A stretch of 64,000 nucleotides of DNA from Pseudomonas sp. LBUM920 (GCF_003852315.1 NZ_CP027762.1:4383501-4447500), one strand, 5' to 3'. Shown: positions 37,919 through 46,504, counted from the stretch's first letter. The notes: a model not told the origin generated them from the sequence alone. Translations and numbers: made by a program.

Positions 37919-37946
37919 TACGTGGGAAGTTAGGCTATCGAGTTCC
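37919..37946 (-). promoter_or_regulatory. Hrp-box-like promoter (HrpL/RspL sigma factor)
   Basis: Minus strand GGAACT, exactly 15 bases, then CCACGTA. This fits the published Pseudomonas Hrp box GGAACY-N15/16-CCACNNA at every fixed position. It points towards the three genes at 37819-34403 and lies 100 bases before the first ATG. Neither of the two downstream genes has its own copy in its upstream gap, consistent with one transcript. Confidence 0.65.
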
Positions 37947-38138
37947 GCTAATCGCAGCTCATATAAGGAAACCAATGCGCGTTATCAGACTTTGCCGCAT
38001 GAACTATCGCGACAGGGCCTTGGCGCAAGCCCCTCGTGACGCTAATGAATCGTCACACCCGTTAATACACTGCGGGCATGCAACTCACCGACAAGATTAA
38101 ACCGCCTGTTCGCCACTCTTTTGTGCTAGCCCACAAAC

Positions 38139-38167
38139 GAAAAAAGGGCGCCAATGGCACCCTTTTT
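38139..38167 (-). terminator. Terminator of dusC
   Basis: Minus strand AAAAAAGGGTGCC-ATT-GGCGCCCTTTTTT, with A/T tracts on both sides so it could work in both directions. The rest of the 364-base gap 37820-38183 holds the Hrp-box-like site and no recognisable gene. Confidence 0.85.
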
Positions 38168-38183
38168 TAGTGAACGTGAACAA

Positions 38184-39143
38184 TCAGGCTGCAACGGGGT
38201 GCTGCATGCCCAGCAGGTGGCTGACGTGTTTCAGATCCGTCTCGCGCCGCAATGCGGTAAACAGCGCCACCGCCTCGGGATAATTGCGCGTCAGCATCGC
38301 CAGCCATTGCTTCAACCGGCCCGGCGCCTGCTTTTCAGTCAGTTGCGCCACTGATTGGCTCCAGAACGCCTGAAGCATCGGCTGCATCTGCGCCCAGGTC
38401 ATTTCCACCACCTCTTCGCCCGCCTTGGCTGCCACAATTTGGCGCGCCAGGTCAGGCCGTGCCACCAGGCCACGGCCGAGCATGATGTCTTCGGCGCCGC
38501 TGATTTCACGGCAACGCTTCCAGTCTTCGACGCTCCAGATATCCCCATTGGCGAACACCGGCACGTTGACCACGTCCTGCACCCGCGGGATCCACTCCCA
38601 GTGGGCCGGCGGCTTGTAGCCGTCGGTCTTGGTACGCGCATGCACCACGATATGCGCCGCGCCGCCTTCAGCCAGCGCCGTGGCGCACACCAGCGCACCG
38701 TCCGGGCTGTCGAAGCCAAGGCGCATCTTGGCGGTCACGGGGATATGCGCGGGCACGGCACGGCGCACATGTTCAACAATCTGGTTAAGCAGCTCCGGCT
38801 CCTTGAGCAGCACGGCGCCGCCGCGCGACTTGTTGACCGTCTTGGCCGGGCAGCCGAAGTTAAGGTCAATCACCTGGGAGCCCAGCTCGCACGCCAGCGC
38901 GGCGTTTTCGGCCAGGCACACCGGGTCCGAACCCAGCAACTGCACACGCAGCGGCACGCCCGCTGCGGTGTGGGCACCGTGCAGCAGTTCCGGGGCGAGC
39001 TTGTGGAAATAGGCGGGAGTCAGCAGGCGGTCGTTGACGCGGATGAACTCGGTCACGCACCAGTCAATACCGCCCACGCGGGTCAGCACATCGCGCAGGA
39101 TGTTGTCGACCAACCCTTCCATGGGCGCCAAAGCAATTTGCAT
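38184..39143 (-). CDS. dusC: tRNA-dihydrouridine(16) synthase
   Basis: A 319-residue FMN enzyme that reduces U16 in tRNA. It begins MQIALAPMEGLVD and has the catalytic-Cys region DLNFGCPAKTVNKSRGGAVLL near residue 95 and the flavin-phosphate region ANGDIWS/MLGRGLV. The DusC subtype is suggested by the start sequence and length. A GTG at 39152 would add three residues; ATG 39143 is the family start. A terminator follows the stop. Confidence 0.93.
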   Translation of the reverse strand: MQIALAPMEGLVDNILRDVLTRVGGIDWCVTEFIRVNDRLLTPAYFHKLAPELLHGAHTAAGVPLRVQLLGSDPVCLAENAALACELGSQVIDLNFGCPAKTVNKSRGGAVLLKEPELLNQIVEHVRRAVPAHIPVTAKMRLGFDSPDGALVCATALAEGGAAHIVVHARTKTDGYKPPAHWEWIPRVQDVVNVPVFANGDIWSVEDWKRCREISGAEDIMLGRGLVARPDLARQIVAAKAGEEVVEMTWAQMQPMLQAFWSQSVAQLTEKQAPGRLKQWLAMLTRNYPEAVALFTALRRETDLKHVSHLLGMQHPVAA

Positions 39144-39198
39144 GGAAAACACTCAACAAAAATCGTGGCGCAGTTTACTGGGTTTCCTGCAAGAAACG

Positions 39199-39633
39199 TT
39201 AACCCCCTGTCAGCGCGGGACCGTAGCCGTCGAGAAATTCGGCCGGCATACGCTTGGGCTTGCCCGTGGAGAGTTCGATGCAGACAAACGTGGTGTGGGC
39301 GCGCAGCAAGGTCGCGCCGTCGCGAGGACGGACCAACTGGAAACGGCGAGTCATTTTCAGGCGCTGGTCCCAGTCGACGATCCAGGTCGCCAGCTGCAGC
39401 TCATCGCCTTCGTAGCCGGCCGCCAGGTAGTCGATCTCATGGCGCACCACGGCCATGGCGCGGTCGAGTCGGCGGTATTCGGTAAGGTCCAGCCCCAGGC
39501 GCTGGGAATGGCGCCAGGCGCAGCGCTCTAGCCAGGATACGTACACCGCATTGTTGGCGTGCCCGAGGCCGTCGATGTCTTCAGCGCCAACCTGCAGATC
39601 GATGATGAATGGCGTTGCCAAATCCCAGCCCAT
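39199..39633 (-). CDS. Acyl-CoA thioesterase, hotdog fold (4HBT/YbgC type)
   Basis: A 144-residue hotdog-fold protein. The 4HBT signature DIDGLGHANNAVYVSWLE holds the usual catalytic Asp and the residues contacting the thioester. FVCIELSTGKPKRMP is a common C-terminal strand. It would hydrolyse acyl-CoA thioesters; chain preference cannot be read. It runs in the same direction as the hydrolase 38 bases upstream and dusC downstream. Confidence 0.88.
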   Translation of the reverse strand: MGWDLATPFIIDLQVGAEDIDGLGHANNAVYVSWLERCAWRHSQRLGLDLTEYRRLDRAMAVVRHEIDYLAAGYEGDELQLATWIVDWDQRLKMTRRFQLVRPRDGATLLRAHTTFVCIELSTGKPKRMPAEFLDGYGPALTGG

Positions 39634-39671
39634 GCCTTGCTCCAGTCGATTGATGTCGGCGGGGCAGTGTA

Positions 39672-40505
39672 TCAGGCAGTTTGCCGCGCCTGTAGACGAC
39701 GGCCGGCCAACAGGGCAAGCACACCCTCGATCACCCGCGGGTCGGCCAGCACTTTCTGGTGCCCGCCTTGTTCCAGTCGCAGCAGGCGGCTGTCGAACCA
39801 GGCCTCGTGAATGGCTTGCGAGGCTCTGACCGGCACAAAGGTGTCGTCTTCGGCGTGCACGATCAAACCGGGGATATTCATCTGGTAGTGAGCCACGTCC
39901 AGGTGTTTGAGCGGCATGCCGAAGGCCAATTCGACTTCCTGGATAAACGCCGAGCGCGCCCGTGGCGGCAACCCGACCATGCCGGCGAAACCGCGCAGCA
40001 CATCGAGAAAGCGCGAAGGCGCCGCAATGCTCACCAGCGCCTCGGTGCGCAGGCCCAGTTGCACCGCCAGCATCGCGCTGGCACCGCCCATGGAATGCCC
40101 CACCACCGCGTGCAACGGCGGCAACTCAGCGGCGGCGTCGAGCATGGCGCGGGCGAACAGCAGCACATGCGCCTCGCGCCCCGGTGAACGGCCATGGGCC
40201 GGGCCGTCCAGGGCAATCACCGAATAGCCGTCATCCACCAGCGCCGTGATCAGGCTGGCGAACTGCGTGGGGCGCCCTTCCCAGCCGTGCATCAGCAACA
40301 CGGCGGGGCCCTGGCCCCAACGCAACGCCGACAAGCCGAAACGCAAGGTGATGCGCTCCGATTGCGCCAACAGCGGCAACTCCCAGTCGCGCGGCGGCAG
40401 AGTGCGTGGCGTCATGAAGGTACGGCGCAACTTGCTGGCCACCAGGTGCGGCGCCACGCGGCCGACGGTGCCATTAAAGCCTCGAATCCAGGTCAATGCG
40501 CCCAT
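39672..40505 (-). CDS. Alpha/beta-fold hydrolase
   Basis: A 277-residue hydrolase. The nucleophile elbow is GHSMGG (Ser about 137), the acid is in HAEDDTFVP and the His in GGHQKVL, a complete triad. The oxyanion strand is LLMHGWEGRPTQF. The substrate is not known. ATG 40505 has an AGGAG site. The gene follows tetR by 15 bases and is probably in its operon. Confidence 0.88.
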   Translation of the reverse strand: MGALTWIRGFNGTVGRVAPHLVASKLRRTFMTPRTLPPRDWELPLLAQSERITLRFGLSALRWGQGPAVLLMHGWEGRPTQFASLITALVDDGYSVIALDGPAHGRSPGREAHVLLFARAMLDAAAELPPLHAVVGHSMGGASAMLAVQLGLRTEALVSIAAPSRFLDVLRGFAGMVGLPPRARSAFIQEVELAFGMPLKHLDVAHYQMNIPGLIVHAEDDTFVPVRASQAIHEAWFDSRLLRLEQGGHQKVLADPRVIEGVLALLAGRRLQARQTA

Positions 40506-40520
40506 CAAGCGACTCCTCTT

Positions 40521-41060
40521 TCAGCGCACCGCCGATTTGGCCGCGCGCAACACGCGGTCCGACAACTCGCCCGGCCCGAGCGCGCGAGCCAAGGCCAGGC
40601 CGCCAATCATCAAGGCCATATCCGCCAGGGCTTTGTCGGTGTCCTCCGGGCTGGCGGCCAACTGCGCGGCCATCAGCTCCGTGTGCTCGTTGAGCGCCTG
40701 GCGAAACTCATCCGGCAAGCGGCTCATCTCGCCCACGGTGGCTGGTATCGGGCAGGCCTGGTCCGTGGAGTCACGGTGCTTGCGCGACAGATAAAACGCC
40801 GCCACCAGGCCTCTGCGCTCTTCACCGGTGAGTTGCGCGTCCATGTCGTCAATCGACGCGCGTCGCCGGGCGAGCAACTGGGTGAAGGCCTCCAGCATCA
40901 ACGCGTCCTTGCTTTCAAAGTGCGCGTAGAAACCGCCGACCGTAAGCCCCGCCGCGCCCATGACTTCGCCGACACTCGGTTCGGCCGGGCCGCGCTGGAT
41001 CAACGCCGCGCTGGCAGCCTGCAAAATGCGTTCGCGGGTTTGCGCTTTTTTATCGCTCAT
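40521..41060 (-). CDS. TetR family transcriptional regulator
   Basis: A 179-residue repressor with the TetR helix-turn-helix at residues 8-55 (TRERILQAASAALIQRG ... GFYAHFESKDALMLEAF). The C-terminal ligand domain is of the type found with hydrolase or redox genes. It is the first gene of a likely tetR-hydrolase unit. A perfect 23-bp palindrome lies 25 bases before its start and is the obvious autoregulatory operator; since the deaminase gene diverges from the same gap, it may control both. Confidence 0.9.
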   Translation of the reverse strand: MSDKKAQTRERILQAASAALIQRGPAEPSVGEVMGAAGLTVGGFYAHFESKDALMLEAFTQLLARRRASIDDMDAQLTGEERRGLVAAFYLSRKHRDSTDQACPIPATVGEMSRLPDEFRQALNEHTELMAAQLAASPEDTDKALADMALMIGGLALARALGPGELSDRVLRAAKSAVR

Positions 41061-41085
41061 CGTTGCCTCCGTCTCTCATGGGTTG

Positions 41086-41108
41086 AATATTATTACCATA
41101 ATAATATT
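41086..41108. promoter_or_regulatory. Perfect palindrome, probable TetR operator
   Basis: AATATTATTA-CCA-TAATAATATT, ten-base perfect arms around three bases, in the divergent gap between tetR and the deaminase gene. It is strongly AT-rich in a GC-rich neighbourhood. Confidence 0.75.
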
Positions 41109-41220
41109 TCGCAAGCCACCCGCATGACCGCTCGTCCGAGCAGCACAGATCACATCAAGGGAATAAACCGCTCGCCCCAGCCGTTCTCATTGCAATGAAC
41201 TGCACATCGGAGAGAACGAC

Positions 41221-41781
41221 ATGGCTTGGCGGCAGCAAAACCAGAACTGCGCGTGGGTAGCCGGAGAAGCCCCCTACGTGTTCGCCAACGAGTACACCGC
41301 GAACTTCATCAGCGGCTTTCGCACGGTGCTGATCGCCAAGGTTGAAGGCGAAGGCGTGGGCAACCAGCCGTTTGGCAAATTCTTCAACGACGCCGACGGG
41401 CATGCCGAGGCCAACTTCCTAGAGGCCCTGCGCGCCAATGACTGGGTATTCGATGCGGGGTATCAGGAGATCGTGGTGAGCATCAACAACTCACCGTGTC
41501 GGCAATGCTGCGTGCTGTTCAAGCAGTTCATGGAAGACATCCTGCTGCGCTTTCCAAACACCCGGCTGGTGATTGAAACCGCGAATATCTACCACCCCAA
41601 CGACGAAATAGACCAGGGCTGCCTGCGTGCGATTTCACGCTTGCCCGGCATTCGCGTCGAAATGTGGAACGTCGCGCTGGAGAATGCCCAGAACAGAGGC
41701 CCACAGGTTGATGAGCAAAAAGAGCTGGCGCGCATCAATAAATCCCTGCGCACCGCCAACGTGGTACGCAGGATGCCGTAA
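41221..41781 (+). CDS. Stand-alone AID/APOBEC-like zinc deaminase
   Basis: A 186-residue protein with a complete cytidine-deaminase zinc site: GHAEANFLEAL (His61, proton-shuttle Glu63) and NNSPCRQCC (Cys93, Cys96). The order and extra features resemble AID/APOBEC more than free-nucleoside deaminases: HAExxFL, SPCxxC 30 residues later, then RLVIETANIYHP and QGCLRAISRLPGIRVEMW, like the APOBEC segments LxIFxARLYY and GLRxLxxxGxxVxIM. The substrate could be nucleic acid or a free base. GGAGAG precedes ATG 41221. It diverges from a tetR gene and lies beside a tRNA operon. No secretion domain or immunity gene is visible, though toxin deaminases share this fold. Confidence 0.75.
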   Translation: MAWRQQNQNCAWVAGEAPYVFANEYTANFISGFRTVLIAKVEGEGVGNQPFGKFFNDADGHAEANFLEALRANDWVFDAGYQEIVVSINNSPCRQCCVLFKQFMEDILLRFPNTRLVIETANIYHPNDEIDQGCLRAISRLPGIRVEMWNVALENAQNRGPQVDEQKELARINKSLRTANVVRRMP

Positions 41782-41815
41782 ACGGCTGCGCGAAAAACCC
41801 AAACGCCAGACAAAC

Positions 41816-41846
41816 AAAAGGGCCATTCAATAATTGAATGACCCTT
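41816..41846 (-). terminator. Terminator of the Glu-Ala tRNA operon
   Basis: Minus strand GGGTCATTCAA-TTA-TTGAATGGCCC followed by TTTTG. It also lies 35 bases after the deaminase stop on the other strand, where the tail is weaker. Confidence 0.8.
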
Positions 41847-41871
41847 AAAAATCCCGCAGAGCGGGTAATCG

Positions 41872-41947
41872 TGGCGTCCCCTAGGGGACTCGAACCCCTG
41901 TTACCGCCGTGAAAGGGCGGTGTCCTAGGCCACTAGACGAAGGGGAC
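41872..41947 (-). tRNA. tRNA-Glu (anticodon TTC), copy 2
   Basis: A 76-nt tRNA with CCA. Acceptor GTCCCCT/AGGGGAC and anticodon stem CCGCC/GGCGG around CTTTCAC give UUC. The mature sequence equals the copy at 42153-42228. Confidence 0.97.
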
Positions 41948-42026
41948 ACAAACCTTCTATACAACTGACCAGCGCTGAGAACTGATCGATTCAAGGACGG
42001 TGTGGCCAGACCTTGAACCTGTAAAT

Positions 42027-42102
<76 letters not shown>

Positions 42103-42152
42103 GGATTTTTCGTCTCGCGACGCAGCAGACCTTTCGAGCTGCTTGTTGAAAC

Positions 42153-42228
42153 TGGCGTCCCCTAGGGGACTCGAACCCCTGTTACCGCCGTGAAAGGGCG
42201 GTGTCCTAGGCCACTAGACGAAGGGGAC
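42153..42228 (-). tRNA. tRNA-Glu (anticodon TTC), copy 1
   Basis: A 76-nt tRNA-Glu with CCA, same mature sequence as the downstream copy. It is part of a roughly 280-bp Ala-Glu tandem duplication. Confidence 0.97.
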
Positions 42229-42306
42229 AAAACCTTCTGTACATCTGATCAGCGCTGAGAGCTGATCAATTCAAGGACGGTGTGGCCAGACCTTGAACCT
42301 GTAAAT

Positions 42307-42382
<76 letters not shown>

Positions 42383-42403
42383 TCATCGGTGAGGACGGGG
42401 CGA

Positions 42404-42432
42404 ATCTTAATGGCGGTTTGGAAACGTGTCAA
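42404..42432 (-). promoter_or_regulatory. Sigma-70 promoter of the Ala-Glu-Ala-Glu tRNA operon
   Basis: Minus strand TTGACA (42432-42427), 17-base spacer, TAAGAT (42409-42404), then the GC-rich discriminator TCGCCCCG. An AT-rich stretch at 42433-42464 upstream could act as an UP element. Confidence 0.85.
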
Positions 42433-42483
42433 ATTTATTTTCAACTATTTCCAAAATTTTTTGCCGGGATAACAATCACTTAC

Positions 42484-42515
42484 CGACGAAACCCCGGAAA
42501 ACCGGGGTTTCGTCG
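42484..42515 (-). terminator. Hairpin after gltX
   Basis: CGACGAAACCCCGG and its perfect complement around AAAA, starting 14 bases past the gltX stop. A strong stem, but the T-run lies within the stem rather than after it. Confidence 0.7.
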
Positions 42516-42529
42516 TAACAACAGCCGAC

Positions 42530-44011
42530 TTAAGCGATAGCGCCCAGCAGCTTTTCCCACTCTTTGTTTTCTTTCTTCGACACACCACCAAGCAAATCAA
42601 GGGCTTGGCGCAGACGGAAACGCGTCAGGTCCGGGCCGAGAATTTCCATCGCATCCAGTACCGACACCGAACTGGCCTGCCCGGTGATCGCTGCAAACAT
42701 CAGTGGCATGGCATCGCGCAGTTTCAGCTCAAGGGACTCGACCACCGCCTGAATCGTCGCAGTGATTGCATCCTTCTCCCACTGACGCAGGCTTTCGAGC
42801 TTCCACAGGATCAATTGCATCAGTTGGCGAACCTGATCGCCCGAGAGCTTCTTGGACTCAAACAACGTGGCATCCGGGTTCACGCCACCGGCAAAGAAGA
42901 AGCTGGCCAACGGAGCAACCTGGCTGAACGTCTCCACCCTGCCCTGCACCAACGGCGCGATCTTCATCATGTACTCGGGGTTCAACGCCCACTGCTGCAC
43001 ACGGCTGGCGAATTCTTCTACCGGCAGGTCCCGCAGCCACTGGCCGTTGAGCCACGACAGCTTCTCGATGTCGAAGATCGGCCCGCCCAGGGACACACGG
43101 GACAAGTCGAAGTTGTCGACCATTTCCTGCAGCGAGAACTTCTCACGCTCGTCCGGCATCGACCAGCCCATGCGGCCCAGGTAGTTGAGCATCGCCTCGG
43201 GCATAAAGCCCATGCGCTCGTAGAACGTCACCGAGGTCGGGTTCTTGCGCTTGGACAGCTTGCTCTTGTCCGGGTTACGCAGCAGCGGCATGTAGCACAG
43301 CTGCGGCTGTTCCCAGCCGAAGTATTCGTAGAGCAGGATCAGTTTCGGCGCCGACGGCAGCCATTCTTCGCCGCGCAGCACGTGGGTGATGCCCATCAGG
43401 TGGTCGTCGACCACGTTGGCCAGGAAGTACGTCGGCAGGCCGTCGGTCTTCATCAGCACCTGCATGTCCATGCGGTCCCACGGAATTTCGACGTCACCGC
43501 GCAGCATGTCCGGCACCACGCACACGCCTTCGCTCGGCACTTTCATGCGAATCACGTGAGGCTCACCGGCAGCCAGGCGCTGGGCCACTTCTTCCTTGGA
43601 CAACAGCAGCGCGCGGCCGTCGTAACGCGGGGTTTCGCCACGGGCCTGTTGCTCGGCACGCATCTGGTCGAGTTCTTCGGCGGTGCAGAAGCACGGGAAC
43701 GCATGGCCCATGTCGACCAATTGCTGGGTGTACTGCTTGTAGATGTCGCTGCGCTCGCTCTGACGATACGGGCCGTGCGGGCCGCCGACGTCCGGGCCTT
43801 CGGCCCAGGTGATGCCCAGCCAGCGCAAGGCATCGAAAATCTGCTGTTCCGACTCACGGGTCGAACGCAGTTGATCGGTGTCTTCGATCCGCAGGATGAA
43901 TTCACCGCCGTGCTGCTTGGCAAAGCAGTAGTTGAACAGGGCGATGTAAGCAGTGCCGACGTGGGGATCCCCAGTAGGCGATGGCGCAATGCGCGTGCGG
44001 ACGGTGGTCAT
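42530..44011 (-). CDS. gltX: Glutamyl-tRNA synthetase
   Basis: A 493-residue class I synthetase that charges tRNA-Glu. The HIGH-type motif reads PSPTGDPHVGTAY at residues 9-21, and the KMSKS-type loop is KLSKRKNP near residue 240. Starting at ATG 44011 gives the standard MTTVRTRIAPSPTG; a longer frame to 44149 has no support. The gene sits immediately upstream of the operon that carries its substrate tRNA-Glu genes, on the same strand, with a hairpin and a separate promoter between them. Confidence 0.97.
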   Translation of the reverse strand: MTTVRTRIAPSPTGDPHVGTAYIALFNYCFAKQHGGEFILRIEDTDQLRSTRESEQQIFDALRWLGITWAEGPDVGGPHGPYRQSERSDIYKQYTQQLVDMGHAFPCFCTAEELDQMRAEQQARGETPRYDGRALLLSKEEVAQRLAAGEPHVIRMKVPSEGVCVVPDMLRGDVEIPWDRMDMQVLMKTDGLPTYFLANVVDDHLMGITHVLRGEEWLPSAPKLILLYEYFGWEQPQLCYMPLLRNPDKSKLSKRKNPTSVTFYERMGFMPEAMLNYLGRMGWSMPDEREKFSLQEMVDNFDLSRVSLGGPIFDIEKLSWLNGQWLRDLPVEEFASRVQQWALNPEYMMKIAPLVQGRVETFSQVAPLASFFFAGGVNPDATLFESKKLSGDQVRQLMQLILWKLESLRQWEKDAITATIQAVVESLELKLRDAMPLMFAAITGQASSVSVLDAMEILGPDLTRFRLRQALDLLGGVSKKENKEWEKLLGAIA

Positions 44012-44101
44012 GGCAGGTCTCGAATGGGCGATATAACTGAAAATTGAAACAAGGGGCGAATGGTAACAGCCTGGGGGATTTCTGGAAAACCGAGGCGCGG
44101 T

Positions 44102-44123
44102 CATCGGGGGCAAGCCCCCGATG
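44102..44123. repeat. Single REP palindrome after uvrB
   Basis: CATCGGGGGC-AAG-CCCCCGATG, a REP-core hairpin 20 bases past the uvrB stop; no inverted partner. Confidence 0.65.
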
Positions 44124-44145
44124 AGGCCCGCCCATTCACCGCAAA

Positions 44146-46161
44146 TCAAACAGCCAGCAACCGCTCTCGCAATTTGCCGATCTCATCGCGCATCTGCGCC
44201 GCCGCTTCAAACTCAAGGTCACGCGCCAGCTGGTACATCTTCTCTTCCAACTGCCGGATACGCTTGGTGATCTCACTCGGCGAGCGCAATTCGTTCTCGT
44301 ACTTGGCGCTTTCTTCAGCGGCCTTGGCCATGCCTTTGCGCTTCTTGCTGCGCGAGCCCGGCACGGTGGCGCCTTCCATGATGTCGGCGACGTCCTTGAA
44401 CACGCCTTTGGGGATGATGCCGTTCTCCAGGTTGAACGCGATCTGCTTGTCACGGCGACGTTCGGTCTCGCCAATCGCGCGTTCCATGGAGCCGGTGATA
44501 CGGTCCGCGTACAGAATCGCCCGGCCATTGAGGTTACGCGCCGCCCGGCCGATGGTCTGGATCAGCGAGCGCTCGGAGCGCAGGAAGCCTTCCTTGTCGG
44601 CGTCCAGAATCGCCACCAGCGACACCTCCGGCATGTCCAACCCTTCACGCAACAGGTTGATGCCCACCAGCACATCAAAGGTGCCCAGGCGCAGGTCGCG
44701 GATAATCTCGACGCGCTCCACGGTGTCGATGTCCGAGTGCAAATAGCGCACGCGCACGCCATGGTCGGCCAGGTAATCGGTCAAATCTTCGGACATGCGC
44801 TTGGTCAGCGTGGTCACCAGCACCCGCTCTTCCAGGGCCACGCGCTTGGTGATTTCCGACAGCAAGTCATCGACCTGGGTCAGCGCCGGGCGGATTTCGA
44901 TTTGTGGGTCCACAAGGCCTGTCGGGCGCACCAGTTGCTCAATCACGCGGCCCGCGTGTTCAGCTTCGTAGTTACCCGGCGTGGCCGAGACGAAGATCGT
45001 CTGCGGGCTGATGCTTTCAAACTCGTCGAAACGCATCGGCCGGTTGTCCAGTGCCGACGGCAGGCGGAAACCGTATTCCACCAGGGTTTCCTTACGCGAG
45101 CGGTCACCTTTGTACATCGCGCCCACCTGCGGCACGCTGACGTGGGATTCGTCGATCACCAGCAAGGCGTCATCCGGCAGGTAATCGAACAAGGTGGGCG
45201 GCGCCTGCCCGGATTCGCGACCCGAGAGGTAGCGCGAGTAGTTTTCGATGCCGTTGCAGTAACCCAGCTCCAGGATCATTTCCAGGTCGAACCGCGTGCG
45301 CTGCTCCAGGCGCTGGGCTTCCACCAGCTTGTTGTTGGCGCGCAGGTAATCCAGGCGCTCCACCAGTTCGGCCTTGATGCCTTCGATGGCGCCCATCAGT
45401 GTTTCGCGCGGCGTTACGTAGTGGCTTTTGGGGTAGAAGGTGAAGCGCGGCAGCTTGCGAATCACCTCACCGGTCAACGGGTCGAAGGCCGACAGGCTTT
45501 CGACTTCATCGTCGAACAGCTCGATGCGAATCGCTTCCAGGTCGGATTCGGCCGGGTAGATGTCGATCACATCGCCGCGCACACGGAAGGTGGCGCGGGC
45601 AAAGTCCATGTCATTGCGGGTGTACTGCAAGCTCGTCAGGCGCCGAAGCAGCTCGCGCTGGTCGAGTTTGTCGCCGCGATCGACGTGCAGCACCATCTTC
45701 AAATAGGTTTCCGGGCTGCCCAGGCCGTAGATGCACGACACCGTGGTGACGATGATCGCGTCCTTGCGTTCCAGCAGCGCCTTGGTCGCCGACAACCGCA
45801 TCTGCTCGATGTGGTCGTTGATCGACGCGTCCTTCTCGATGAAGGTGTCAGAGGATGGCACATAGGCTTCGGGCTGGTAGTAGTCGTAGTAGGAAACGAA
45901 GTACTCCACCGCGTTGTTCGGGAAAAACGCCTTGAACTCGCCATACAGCTGGGCGGCCAGGGTTTTGTTCGGCGCCAGCACCAGGGTCGGGCGATTGGTC
46001 TGCGCAATCACATTGGCAATGCTGAAGGTCTTGCCTGAACCGGTCACCCCAAGCAGCGTCTGGTGCGCCAGGCCGGCTTCAATGCCTTCAACCATCAGGC
46101 GAATGGCTTCGGGTTGATCGCCGGCGGGTTCAAAGCGGGTGACGAGCTGGAAATCCGACAT
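44146..46161 (-). CDS. uvrB: Excinuclease ABC subunit B
   Basis: A 671-residue helicase-like subunit of nucleotide excision repair. Walker A is LLGVTGSGKTFSIANV near residue 40, the beta-hairpin region YYDYYQPEAYVP is near 95, the DEAD-type box reads VIDESHVS, and helicase motif VI is QTIGRAARN. The C-terminal UVR domain (about 630-665) that contacts UvrC is present. I looked for a LexA box in the upstream gap and found none. Confidence 0.97.
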   Translation of the reverse strand: MSDFQLVTRFEPAGDQPEAIRLMVEGIEAGLAHQTLLGVTGSGKTFSIANVIAQTNRPTLVLAPNKTLAAQLYGEFKAFFPNNAVEYFVSYYDYYQPEAYVPSSDTFIEKDASINDHIEQMRLSATKALLERKDAIIVTTVSCIYGLGSPETYLKMVLHVDRGDKLDQRELLRRLTSLQYTRNDMDFARATFRVRGDVIDIYPAESDLEAIRIELFDDEVESLSAFDPLTGEVIRKLPRFTFYPKSHYVTPRETLMGAIEGIKAELVERLDYLRANNKLVEAQRLEQRTRFDLEMILELGYCNGIENYSRYLSGRESGQAPPTLFDYLPDDALLVIDESHVSVPQVGAMYKGDRSRKETLVEYGFRLPSALDNRPMRFDEFESISPQTIFVSATPGNYEAEHAGRVIEQLVRPTGLVDPQIEIRPALTQVDDLLSEITKRVALEERVLVTTLTKRMSEDLTDYLADHGVRVRYLHSDIDTVERVEIIRDLRLGTFDVLVGINLLREGLDMPEVSLVAILDADKEGFLRSERSLIQTIGRAARNLNGRAILYADRITGSMERAIGETERRRDKQIAFNLENGIIPKGVFKDVADIMEGATVPGSRSKKRKGMAKAAEESAKYENELRSPSEITKRIRQLEEKMYQLARDLEFEAAAQMRDEIGKLRERLLAV

Positions 46162-46504
46162 AACGTACCTCGTGTAGTCACCCCAGACTCGAAACCGCCA
46201 GGGACGAAAAAGCTCAGCAACCCGCGAATAGTCAACGCAGGTTGCAGGAAAAAACCATGATAGCTGTAGAAGTGGAGGCGAATGTGACGGGTTTCAAGGC
46301 AATCGTCCTACCTGCCGTCGCCGCCCCCTGTTGCAATAAGACTAACGGTCGGCAAATAAACCGAAAAACTTGGCCGAAAAGCCGTTTCGGTTGTCGCCCT
46401 GAGCCTGGATGGCCTCTATACTAGCTCCCCGTTTGTGCACCGCTCTAGTGCATTCGGCTGGAGCGCGACACGTCCCTCCATTCCCCCATAGAGCTGCCGC
46501 AAAA
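46162..46504. other. Divergent intergenic region uvrB / aminotransferase
   Basis: 343 bases with no credible gene. It must hold promoters for both flanking genes. A TATACT at 46417-46422 is a good -10 for the aminotransferase, but the nearest -35-like TTGTCG is 20 bases away. Short CCGAAA/TTTCGG inverted repeats occur at about 46361-46391. No LexA site was seen. Confidence 0.4.

Noticed and set aside
42605..44047. 480-codon plus-strand frame opposite gltX
   Set aside because: Shadow of gltX; no motif, no ribosome site.
46162..46300. LexA box for uvrB
   Set aside because: No CTGT-N8-ACAG-type sequence was found in the upstream region.
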